Source of the DNA: Zanthoxylum bungeanum
Lineage: Eukaryota; Streptophyta; Magnoliopsida; Sapindales; Rutaceae
Length of the DNA stretch: 64,000 bases
NCBI GenBank assembly: GCA_019454045.1
Contig: SKCR01035598.1
Location: 1-64,000 of the forward strand
Reading direction: 5' to 3'
How positions within the stretch are numbered: position 1 is the first letter of the stretch; the number at the start of each line of letters is the position of its first letter. The notes under the pieces are model-generated. The model was not told where the DNA came from and made no database searches. It was given only the letters and a program-made list of their open reading frames with translations. Positions 31,956 to 41,296 of the stretch are shown piece after piece. The position numbers were made by a program, and so were the translations under genes.

Positions 31956-32360
31956 CTATTGTCTTTCTCTTAGAAATTGTGTATGTAATTTGCGAATGGC
32001 TATATGAACATATCCACTGGGATGCGTCTCAAGAGTCGAAGATAGGTCATATAAAGACTCCTTACTCAAGCCATCCCTAATGAATTTAATTTTATCTTCG
32101 CGATTATCAGACACCATTCCTAAAGAACGACAACGAGTATTGCAATTACATCGTGCACATTTGAAACAAACACCCATTTGTTTAGCTCTACGTTTCTTTG
32201 CATATGTGCTTCTTCCAAATCCAAGCAAATAAGAAGTACAAGAATCAGAATACTCACCTGCTAATCGAACTTGTGCTTCGATTACCCAACGAATGTCATT
32301 AGGAATACCATGGATCATCAGTAGTCTCATTCTTTCCAAGCGAGCTTTGTAAACTTTCAT
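31956..32360 (-). CDS. Unknown Cys-rich ORF between integrase and LOG (LA3)
   Basis: 134-codon open frame, not recognised. Basic N-terminal half, then a cysteine cluster, CFKCARCNCNTRC (CX2CX2CXCX3C), and a C-terminal segment IKFIRDGLSKESLYD...LETHPSGYVHIAIRKL. That last segment recurs in broken form in LA1 (18390-18480), LA2 (13850-13960) and LA4 (twice, near 55580 and 55890), so it is an LA family gene or exon rather than chance. It follows the GGGAGGCAACCC box and a T-rich TTTTTACAG tract at about 32435-32515. An exon joined to LOG, or an env-like protein, are both possible; I cannot decide. Confidence 0.45.
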   Translation of the reverse strand: MKVYKARLERMRLLMIHGIPNDIRWVIEAQVRLAGEYSDSCTSYLLGFGRSTYAKKRRAKQMGVCFKCARCNCNTRCRSLGMVSDNREDKIKFIRDGLSKESLYDLSSTLETHPSGYVHIAIRKLHTQFLRERQ

Positions 32361-32494
32361 CAGAGAGTTTTGAGGGAGAGAGGGAAATTACTTGTGAAGA
32401 TTTGCGAGAACTTCTTCCATCTTGTAATGACTAAATCTGTAAAAACTAAACACACAAAATTAAATCACACCAAATTACAATATATACAATGATT

Positions 32495-32525
32495 ACATGG
32501 GTTGCCTCCCTGCGAGCGCTAAGTT
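32495..32525 (-). promoter_or_regulatory. GCGCT.GCAGGGAGGCAACCCATG box (LA3)
   Basis: Conserved post-pol box on the element strand, also at about 14051-14073 (LA2), 18235-18258 (LA1) and 56090-56110 (LA4). GGGAGGCAACCCA boxes are known just after pol in Athila/Tat elements. In LA1 it reads as a splice donor. Confidence 0.5.
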
Positions 32526-32612
32526 TAAAGTCGTCAGCTAGACGTTGCTACTCGAACGTTATGCTGGATCTGAAAGTGTGACACTTTTTTTTTGTCGCTC
32601 GAATGATTCTCC

Positions 32613-33430
32613 CTAGTAGTGCTTGACACGCTGACTGTTAACTTTGAATGTGTTATTGGTATTGGGATCCAGTAACTCAACGGCTCCATGTGATAAAACT
32701 TGAGTGATCACAAATGGACTTGACCACCTTGATTTTAACTTTCCAGGGAACAGTTTAAGCCTCGACTTGTAGAACAACACCTGTTGTCTTGGTTCCAACT
32801 GTCTGTGCACTATTTTTTGGTCATGCCATTTATTGGTCTTTTCTTTGTACAGTCTGGCATTCTCATAAGCCTGTAAGCGAAATTCCTCCAATTCATTGAG
32901 TTGGTGGAGTCTTTTCTCTCCTGCAGCTTGTGAATCAAGATTCAGCTTCTTTAGTGCCCAGTACGCCTTGTGTTCAAGCTCAACTGGCAGATGACATGCT
33001 TTCCCAAACACCAATTGATATGGGACATACCAATGGGTGTCTTGTAAGCTGTACGGTAAGCCTATAATGCGTCATCCAGTTTTGTAGACCAGTCCCTCCT
33101 TGTTGATCCAACGGTTCTCTCTAAGATTCTTTTGATTTCTCTGTTTGAAACCTCAACCTGTCCATTTGATTGTGGATGGTAAGCAGTGGAAACCTTGTGA
33201 GAAACTCCGTATTTGGATAGAAGTGCATCAAAGTATTTGTTGCAGAAGTGAGAACCACCATCGCTGATGATCGCCCGAGGTGTTCCGAACCGAGTGAAAA
33301 TATTCTTTTTCAGAAATTTGATCACCACTTCTGAATCATTGGATGGCAGTGCAATTGCTTCGACCCATTTGGAGACGTAATCTACAGCAACCAAGATGTA
33401 CATGTTTCCAAATGATGGAACAAAGGGTCT
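32613..33430 (-). pseudogene. LA3 integrase, core and C-terminus
   Basis: Right to left: [55 protein letters not shown] (second Asp), [20 protein letters not shown] (third acidic residue) and [11 protein letters not shown]. After a frame change near 33060 come [28 protein letters not shown] and the tail [16 protein letters not shown]...[11 protein letters not shown]. The first Asp region is separated from this part by the 413-bp insert at 33431. Confidence 0.92.
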
Positions 33431-33843
33431 GATACCACTTGTCGTATGAGGAACGGACAAACCAGAGCGCAGCGGAAACCCGCCCGAGATCAAATCGCGA
33501 GCGAATAAAAAAATATTATTATTTTTAATTAAATCTCGGTAGTCCTAAAAATAGTGGGTTTAAAATTTTTAATTACAAACTTAAAATTTCAAATGCATTA
33601 AAACATTTTCATGCATTAAAATAATTACCATAAGCCAATTAAAAATTTTCAACACACTTAAAAATATTTATCAACTTTTGATAAATCATTCCAAGCAATA
33701 AATTAATTTTCAAACTCTTGGAAAAATTAATCCATGCTAACAAAATAATTTTCCAACATTTACAAAATTATTCCAAGCATATTACATAATTTCCAACTCT
33801 TGAAAATTACTTCAAGCATACAAAAATTTCTATATCAACTATA
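33431..33843 (-). mobile_element. 413-bp insert in LA3 integrase, copia-LTR-like
   Basis: Splits the codons for DFM / PFVPSF; a 3-bp TCT is found at both sides (33428-33430, 33844-33846). The right-hand end on the minus strand reads CCGCTGCGCTCTGG...GACAAGTGGTATCAGA, like the end of a copia LTR plus its tRNA-iMet primer site; the rest is AT-rich with no ORF. It could be a truncated copia LTR, a TRIM-like element or another small insertion. Boundaries follow from the integrase frame and are firm; identity is tentative. Confidence 0.6.
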
Positions 33844-34149
33844 TCTCATGAAATCAATACCCCACACATCGAATATCTCCACTTCCAAAATACTTTGCAA
33901 CGATCCTTCATTTTTCCTCGAAATATTCCCTATTCTCTGGCACTTGTCACATTGAAGAGCAAAAAGATAAGCATCTTTAAAAAATATGGGCCAGAACAAA
34001 CCTGATTGAAGAACTTTTGCTGCAGTTTTGACACCGTTGAAGTGTCCGCCATATGGTGATGAATGACAGTGCTGCAAGACACTGTTGACCTCCTCATGTG
34101 GAACGCATCGTCTCAATAATTGATCAGCACACCGTTTGAACAGGTACGG
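33844..34149 (-). pseudogene. LA3 integrase, zinc-binding N-terminus
   Basis: RCVPHEEVNSVLQHCHSSPY and GGHFNGVKTAAKVL, then FWPIFFKDAYLFALQCDKCQ: the HHCC zinc-binding domain of gypsy integrase with all ligands visible, ending VWGIDFM, which begins the catalytic core before the insert. Confidence 0.9.
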
Positions 34150-34924
34150 CTAATCCCAGACATAATGCTTGACATCTTTGAAGAATTTCTTTCGTTGCTG
34201 AGTTGTCCATTCTAACAGCCATTTTCCTGATACAATGTAATTGACATAATCAGCATACCAAGGGATATCGTGCTGTTTCATGGCAAACAGATGTTCAACT
34301 GGAAAAGTTTCTTTGATTGTCAGTTCTTTGCCAGCTGTTTCTCCATTATCGAGCCTCGATAAATGATCTGCCACTTGGTTTTCTGTCTCTTTCCTATCTC
34401 GAATCTCCATGTCAAATTCTTGTAGAAGAAGTATCCAACGGATCAATCTGGGTTTGGCATCTTTCTTTGCGATCAGATATTTGATTGCTGAATGATCTGT
34501 GTAGACCACCACTTTGGGACCCAGCAGATAGGAAAGAAATTTATCAAAAGCGAACACAACTGCAAGCAACTCTTTTTCAGTGGTTGTGTAATTGAGTTGA
34601 GCTTCATTCAGAGTTCTGCTGGAATAGTAAATGGTATGGAAAATCTTTGCTTTGTGTTGTCCCAAAACTGCACTTACAGCAAAATCACTAGCATCACACA
34701 TTACTTCAAATGGAAGGGTCCAGTCTGGTGCTACTATGATGGGGGCATAAACCAGCTTCTGTTTCAATATCTCGAAGGCTTCCTAGCATTCTTTGGTGAA
34801 GTTAAAATGCACATCCTTTTCCAGAAGATTGCAAAGAGGTTTTGCAATTTTGGAAAAATCTTTGATAAATCTCATGTAGAATCTTGCATGTCCAAGAAAA
34901 CTCTGAATCCCTTTGACAGATGTT
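34150..34924 (-). pseudogene. LA3 RT C-terminus and RNase H
   Basis: TSVKGIQSFLGHARFYMRFI and FSKIAKPLCNLLEKD, then RNase [64 protein letters not shown] and DLS-like HLSRLDNG. A stop lies near 34770-34780 between the two. The reading frame stays open for about 205 codons over RNase H. The RT domain is split from its main part by the hAT MITE. Confidence 0.92.
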
Positions 34925-34932
34925 GGTAGAGG

Positions 34933-35724
34933 TAGGGGTGAGCAAAACTGATTTCGGTTCCGGTTCCGCATGGAACCGGAACCTACCCGGAAAAATTCGG
35001 TTCCGCACTAAGTGGAACCGGAACCTACCCAATTAAACAGGGTACTCTATTATTCGGTTCCAATCTGGTTCCGGTCCGGTTCCGGTCCGATTCCGAATTA
35101 CCATATTTTAAAATATTTTAATGAAAACTACATTCTAATACGAGTCCGTAGGAAAAAACGGGGACCAAACGGGGACCAAACTACACTTTCTCTCTTGAGT
35201 ATTCACTTATCTGGTCCTAATGATGATATTCTTACTTATATTTTAGAGTTGGGATAATAATACTCTCTATTATTGTATCTCATGTAGGAGACTACTGGTT
35301 ATTTCTTCTGTCTAGAGGATTGAGCTTTACTTTGTCGAAAATGTGATGTTGCCATCCACACAACAAATACATATGTCTCTGCTTATCAGCAATTTGTGCT
35401 GACTGGTGTCAAAGTAGGACTTGGATCAACATAACCATGTGTATCCACTACCATGAACAAGTCAGATTCAGATTGAGCTACAACTTAATTTTTCATGAAC
35501 AATTACAAAAAGTTGTATGTAATGTATGAAGTTGATGTGAAACCGGTTCCATGGTCCGGTTCCGGTTCCGATCATTTTGGAACCGGAACCTACCCGGATA
35601 AAATCGGTTCCTTTATTTTTGGAACCGGAACCTACCCGATTACAACCGGTTCCGGTTCCAAACCCGAAAAATCGGTCCGGTTCCAACCGGTTCCGGGTAG
35701 ACCCGGAACCGTTGCTCACCCCTA
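34933..35724. mobile_element. hAT-type non-autonomous transposon (MITE) in LA3
   Basis: 792 bp with terminal inverted repeats TAGGGGTGAGCAA...TTGCTCACCCCTA and an exact 8-bp duplication GGTAGAGG (34925-34932 and 35725-35732), the hAT hallmark. Both subterminal regions are dense in GGTTCCGG/CCGGAACC, the same motif that fills the ends of the hAT element at 61139-63709. No transposase. It interrupts RT of LA3 between LPLP and TSVKG; apparent coding at its left end in the RT frame is read-through. Confidence 0.95.
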
Positions 35725-35732
35725 GGTAGAGG

Positions 35733-37541
35733 TAGTTTTTCAATTATCTTGATCTTTGCTTTGTCTACCTCAATCCCCTTTTGTGAGATCCGGTGTCCAA
35801 GAACAATGCCTTCCTGCACCATGAAGTGGCATTTCTCCCAGTTGAGTACCAGGTTTGTGTCTTCGCACCTTTGTAACACATGTTCCAGATTTTGCAAGCA
35901 GTGGCCAAAAGAATCTCCAAACACAGAAAAATAATCCATGAATACCTCCATGCTCTGTTCCAGCATGTCTGAGAGAATGGCCATCATGCAACGCTGAAAT
36001 ATGGCTGGGGCATTACATAATCCAAATGACATTCTGCGGAAAGCAAAAGTACCATAGGGACATGTAAACGTCGTTTTCTCCTGGTCCTCTGGTGTGATGG
36101 CAATTTGATTGTAACCTGAATATCCATCCAGAAAGCAATAGTATTCATATCCAGCCAGTCTGTCCAGCATCTGGTCAATGAATGGCAGCGGAAAATGGTC
36201 ATTTCTCATAGCTTTGTTCAGCTTTCGATAATCCATGCATACTCTCCATCCAATCACCGTTCTTGTTGGAATCAACTCATTCTTTTCATTGATGACAACA
36301 TTAATTCCTCCTTTCTTCGGCACACACTGCATAGGACTCACCCAACTGTTGTCTGATATGGGATAAATGATGCCAGCATCCAACCATTTGATGATTTCTT
36401 TCTTCACGACTTCCTTCATGATTGGATTGAGTCTCTGTTGATGCTCCACTGTGGGTTTGTACTTATCGTTCATCAGAATCTTGTGCATGCAAAATGATGG
36501 ACTAATACCTCGAATGTCTGCTATATTCCAGCCAATGGCTTTCTTGTGCTCTCGCAATACTCTCAGTAACTTTTCTTCATGTTCCAATGTTAGTGAAGAA
36601 GAAATAATAACAGGTAATTCAAAAGAGTTTCCAAGAAATGCATACCTGAGATGACTCGGAAGTAATTTCAGTTCCAACTGCGGTGGTTCTTCAATTGAAT
36701 GTTTGATTCGATCTTTCTTCGGTAGTTCTAGACTTTCCACTAGTGTTGTTGATTTGAAACGGAACGGCTTGTCAAGATAGTTGATACATTCCATAATTTC
36801 AGCATCAAGCTCGCTGTCAGTCATGTTGGTGATGCAAGCTTCAAGTTTGTCTGTGGGAACTGTATCACTGTCTTGGATGATACTATCAAAAACATCAATT
36901 CTGAAGCATTTTTCCTCATTTTCATCGCTCGGGAATTTCATGGCTTTGAAAACATTGAAGGTAACTTCTTGGTCCTGAACTTTCATGGTTAGTTCTCCTT
37001 TTTGAACGTCAATCACAGTTCGACCTGTTGCCAAAAATGGTCTCCCAAGAATGATAGGAACATCTTTGTCTTCTTCCATGTCTAGGATGATGAAATCTGC
37101 TGGGAGAATGAGTTTGTCAACTTTGACCAGCACATCTTCAACAACACCCTTCGGAAATGCGAGCGTTCGATCAGCAAGTTGTAATGAAACTGAGGTAGGC
37201 ATTGCTTCTCCAATTTTTAGTTTCCTATAAATAGAAAAAGGCATTAAATTAACACTTGCACTTAAATCACATAAAGCCTTACCAATGTATTGTTCTCCAA
37301 TGGTGCAAGTGACTGTGAAACTGCCAAGATCTTTCAACTTCAGGGGAAGTTTCCTCTGAATGATGGCGCTGCATTCTTCCGTCAATGCTACTGTCTCGTA
37401 GTCTCCCAATCTCCGTTTCCGCGAAAGAATGTCTTTCATGAATTTGACATAACTGGGCATTTCTTCCAAGGCTTCTGCGAATGGAATGTTAATGTGCAGC
37501 TTTTTGAACACCTCCAGGAATCGAGCAAACTGTTTGTCCAT
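35733..37541 (-). pseudogene. LA3 protease and reverse transcriptase
   Basis: One long open frame. N-terminal FLEVFKKLHINIPFAEALEE (end of gag/protease linker), protease with ALCDLSASVNLMPFSIYRKL (active site DLSA where DLGA is usual) and VPIILGRPFLATGRTVIDVQ, a linker, then RT: WVSPMQCVPKKGGINVV, GWRVCMDYRKLNKAMRNDHF, YCFLDGYSGYNQI, GTFAFRRMSFGLCNAP. The catalytic box reads MEVFMDYFSVF, where MDD is expected, so the second catalytic Asp is Tyr (about 35930-35935). The content is that of Athila-type gypsy. Open frame but inactive RT. Confidence 0.93.
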
Positions 37542-37548
37542 TTTATTT

Positions 37549-39066
37549 TTCTGAAGACGCTGAGGAAAATGTGGAGGTGGAGTGATCTGTTCTGGTTCCT
37601 TTTCCTTTGCTTTTTTTCCTTTGCTTCTTTTTCCTCAATCTGTGGAACTGCATCTTTAGGAACTTCCTCGATTGTTGTTTTGAGTCCAACATCTTTGTTG
37701 ATCTTAGTACCGCTTTTCAAGGTGATGGGTTGACATTGCTCCTTCCCTCGGTTCCTTGGATTTGGTTCAGTATTGCTGGGAAGATTTCCTGGCAGTCTGT
37801 AACTCTGAGCATTGGCCAGTTGGCCAATTGATTCTCCAATGCTTTGATGGAAGCTGATTGGTTTTGGAACATAGCTTCATATCTTTTTAACTGAGCTAGC
37901 ACTTCTACCATTATTGGTTCTTTTTCATGCTCCTAGCTTTTGTTCTGTTGTTGGAATCCAGATGGTGGATAGTTCTGCTGTTGGAATCCAGGTGGTGGAT
38001 TGTTCTTCTGCTGTGAATTGTTGCTCCATGAAAAGTTAGGATGAGTCCTCCACTCTGGGTTGTAGGTGTTGGAATATGGATTGTTCCCTTGTCTGTTGAA
38101 ATTGTTGACATAATTCACCATTTCTTTAGGTTGAGTTGGTTCTGGTGCTCCTTCATATGTTGAACTTGTGGCTCCAATGTTGCTTTGAGTGCTGAGAGTC
38201 TCCATGAATTGCATATCTGATCCATTGATGACTGCCTGACTGCTGTATTGGCTCCACTTCATAAATTCCTGCAATTCTTTGAATCATGCTCCTTTCTGTT
38301 GGCCACAAGGATTGTTGTTGGCCATCTCTTCAATTAGGTCTCAGGCTTGCTCTTCTCCTTTTGACATCAACGCTCCTCCAACAGCAGCATCAATTGTGGT
38401 TCTCATCAGTCAAGAAAGTCCATTATAGAAAGTTTGGACTTGAAGCCATTTTGGAATCTCATAGTGAGGACATTTTCAGAGCAAATCTTTCTACCTTTCC
38501 CAAGCTTCGTAAAGGGATTCCGAATCTTGTTGTACAAAAGATGTGATGTCATTCCTCAGTTTTGCTGTTCTGGCTGGTGGAAAGTACTTTGCAAGGAATC
38601 TGGTGGCTAGAGTGTTCCACGTTGTGATGGAACCAGCTGGTAGTGAATGTAGCCAAGCTTTTGCTCTGTCTTTCAAGGAGTATGGAAAAACTCGCAGTCT
38701 CATTGCTTCTTCAGCTCCTCGGTTGTAATTGAAAGTGCCGCAAACTTCCAGGAAGTTGCTGATGTGGGCATTAGGATCTTCAGTTGCATTCCCCCCAAAC
38801 TGAACTGACTGCTGAATCATATGAATGCAAGTTTTGATGTCACCCGCATTTGCTGGTAAGGGAGGAAGTACAATACAGGAAATGAGGCCATCTACCACCG
38901 GAATGGTTCTGTCTCGAATGGGAATTGGTGGTGCAACCTCCAAAGGTTCAGGTTCCATGTTAACGATTGCTTCTTGACCTTCTCACATTTCCCTTCTCAA
39001 CTGTCTGATGGTTCTTTCAATTTCTGGGTCAAACGGATGGAATTCAAAGCTTCTGGCTCGTCTCAT
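37549..39066 (-). pseudogene. LA3 gag, broken
   Basis: Starts at 39066 (MRRARSFEFHPFDPEIERTI), with a stop after LRREM. Next comes the gag core at 38958-38491: ISNFLEVCGTFNYNRGAEEA, LKDRAKAWLHSLPAGSITTW and RFLAKYFPPARTAKLRNDIT. The tail has NPYSNTYNPEWRTHPNFSWS and Gln/Pro-rich PPGFQQQN repeats (38274-37933), then a coiled segment with LKRYEAMFQNQSASIKALEN (37911-37717). Several stops and frame changes. Typical Athila/Tat gag. Confidence 0.9.
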
Positions 39067-39167
39067 GAAATGTTTGAGAACCTGAAACACATAAAATAAA
39101 ATAAAAAAGAAAAATTAGATACAAGTAACAAATCTAACCCCTAAACTAATAGTAAAGGATAAATAAG

Positions 39168-39185
39168 TCCCCGGCAACGGCGCTA
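39168..39185 (-). other. Primer binding site, tRNA-Asp type (LA3)
   Basis: Plus strand TCCCCGGCAACGGCGCTA, one mismatch to the tRNA-Asp 3' end, six bases from the 5' LTR. Confidence 0.9.
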
Positions 39186-40600
39186 AAAACTTAATCGGCG
39201 TAATCACACTCGTATAACGCAAGCGCACATATCGTTCAAGTAGTATAAAAAGTATCGATCCCACAATGACTTAAAACCTTTTGTTATTAATTTTTATGAG
39301 GCTAAATGATTACGGGTATCTAATGATTTGTTTGATTTCATTGGGAAAATGTGATGATTCTAGATTTAAAAACAAGTAAATAAAATTTGCGAAAGTAAAT
39401 TGGTGGAAATTCAAATTATAAAAACTATCAAGGGTTGTGATTTATTCCAATATTATTTAAAGATGAAGTGGTTATCTTATAGTTGGGTAAAACATTGATT
39501 TATTAACCTGGAACACTAAATTATGTAAAAGCCTCTTCCGATGGTCAATTACAAATACCTAGTATAATCCAATTGAACCATATGTCTATGTCAATCAAAT
39601 TACCTAGATTCATTAGGATTAAGTTCCAATTATGGCTACCCCCGCCCGACAGGTATAATCTTATCCTGTAAGGAAATCTATTAAGGGTTATCTATCCTCA
39701 AGGAAGATCGTGGGCTATTGAGTCTAAGGTTTTAAACTTAAAATCCATATGTCTAGTTCATTTTAAGTTTTCCTAATCAATTTTATTAATGGCCAATTAA
39801 TAAAAAGCATTAAGATTAAGACTCAATAAATAAATCTTTAAATTACCCAAACTATAATCTAACCCTTATAAAATCGTGATATTGAAATTCATCACAACCC
39901 TAGATAACTAACTTAGTTACGACACATAACTAGGGCTAACGAAAACTTAAAAGACATAAGGTAAAAATTGCGGAAAAGTAAAAGTAAACACTGAAAAGTA
40001 AATTACAATAAAATAAAATGCTAAAGTAAAAGGAATTAACTTCTACTATTTATTATTTAGATATCTCCCATAATATAATATATTAACTTGTGATAGTTTT
40101 ACCAACCAGCCATATAGGCGGTATCCTGATTAAGTCAAATTAAGTCCAACCAGCCATAAAGGCGGAACCAAAATAAACCAGCCATATTGGCGGAAAGGGA
40201 ATTTTAATTACTAACCGACCAATCTGGCGGTATCCTTACTTAGTCAAGTTTAACCAGATTAAAATGATTTACCAACCGGCCAATATAGCGGTATCCTCAT
40301 TAAGTCCAATTTTAAATAGTGAATATATTATTATTATGGGAGATTAATCTAACTAGCAATAGTAAAAGAATTACCTTTCACCTTAGCAGGGGGAAGTTAC
40401 ATCGACATGGTTGAATAGTAAAATTGTAACAGTAAAAAGGTAAAAATAAATTACTATTACTATTACAAAAGTAAAATTACTATTACAGAACGTAATTAAA
40501 ATTAATTACAAAACTTAAATTAAAAGAAATTAAGAAGATAACTCCCAATTTACATCAGAGAATTCAGAGAGAATGGTACATCTGAAACTGAAATCTGAAC

Positions 40601-40612
40601 TCTATTTATAGG
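40601..40612 (-). promoter_or_regulatory. TATA box of LA3 5' LTR
   Basis: CCTATAAATAGA on the element strand, with the G-box array immediately upstream; the leader downstream holds the CATATAGGCGGT array. Confidence 0.7.
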
Positions 40613-40639
40613 CGCGGATAGGCCTCAGGCATCGCGACG

Positions 40640-41045
40640 CCGGAACAAGGACACGTGTCACGCGGAGGCGGCTGCAACTCAATGATTGTGCAGACGTGGC
40701 GACACGTGGCGAAAGCGATTGTAGGCACTATAGGATTGCGACACGCGGCGACACGTGGCATGCTGTGATTGGCTGATGATGACGTGGCACTTTGACTTGG
40801 TCAACATCTGATGTGGCTGATGACGTGGCATGACACGGGTAGAGTTGACTCGTTGACTTAATGATGTGGCCGATGATGTGGCAACACGTAGGAAGACACG
40901 TGGCACACGTGGCGATGGCGATTGTCGGCACCATAGAATGATGACACGTGGCACGGTGCATGTTAGCAGATCGGCTGTGATGTTGACACGTGGCACGGTG
41001 CATTTTAGCAAAGTCAAATTTCTCAAATTCTGACTTGTTGACCGA
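40640..41045 (-). promoter_or_regulatory. G-box/ABRE and W-box array in LA3 U3
   Basis: Nine ACGTGGC cores within about 300 bp (40690-40995), six of them as the full G-box/ABRE-type CACGTGGC. Also TGACG elements, paired TTGAC/GTCAA W-box cores near 40792-40803 and 40845-40857, and a GATTGGC CCAAT box. bZIP/bHLH factors bind CACGTG-type and WRKY factors bind TTGAC-type sites; a stress-inducible promoter is an inference. Confidence 0.7.
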
Positions 41046-41296
41046 CAGACGTTAGCAGATCGGCGCACGTTAGGCGTCGCAACGCCAGCTTGGGCGCGTC
41101 GCGAAACCGGCAAATTACCAAAATGCCTTTTTTCCAAATTTTCACTGTTTTGCTCCAAATCACCTCCAGAATGTCCTAAAACTTTATTTATCTACAAAAT
41201 AACACAAAACACATCAAAATATTCACAAAACTCAAGAAACTATACAAAATATGAGGTTAAATGAGTGGGAAATAGTGATAGATTTACCACTCATCA

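Larger units (their letters stand above)
27986..41296 (-). mobile_element. LA3: pol-bearing Athila-like retrotransposon with LOG gene
   Basis: Minus-strand element of 13.3 kb (about 12.1 kb without later inserts), target duplication TGATG (27981-27985 and 41297-41301). Right to left: 5' LTR, tRNA-Asp primer site, gag, protease, RT, RNase H, integrase, a Cys-rich ORF, LOG, hairpins, conserved block, purine tract, 3' LTR. It shares LTR ends, primer site and all 3' modules with LA1, LA2 and LA4 and is the only LA copy here with pol, so its intact relatives are the natural source of trans functions. Now dead: many stops, RT box changed, two insertions. Confidence 0.94.
39192..41296 (-). mobile_element. 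LA3 5' LTR
   Basis: 2105 bp; the U5 end has mutated to TAATCGGCG (others TGACCGGCG) and the U3 end is CTCATCA, followed by the TGATG duplication. The intact TATA box CCTATAAATAGA (minus) is at 40601-40612. CATATAGGCGGT array at about 40100-40308. U3 (40620-41110) is GC-richer than the rest of the window and full of ACGTGGC, TTGAC and GCGTCGC motifs. Confidence 0.92.

Noticed and set aside
35640..35732. C-terminal extension of the LA3 RT frame
   Set aside because: The last codons read into the hAT MITE; the true RT continues on the far side at 34924.
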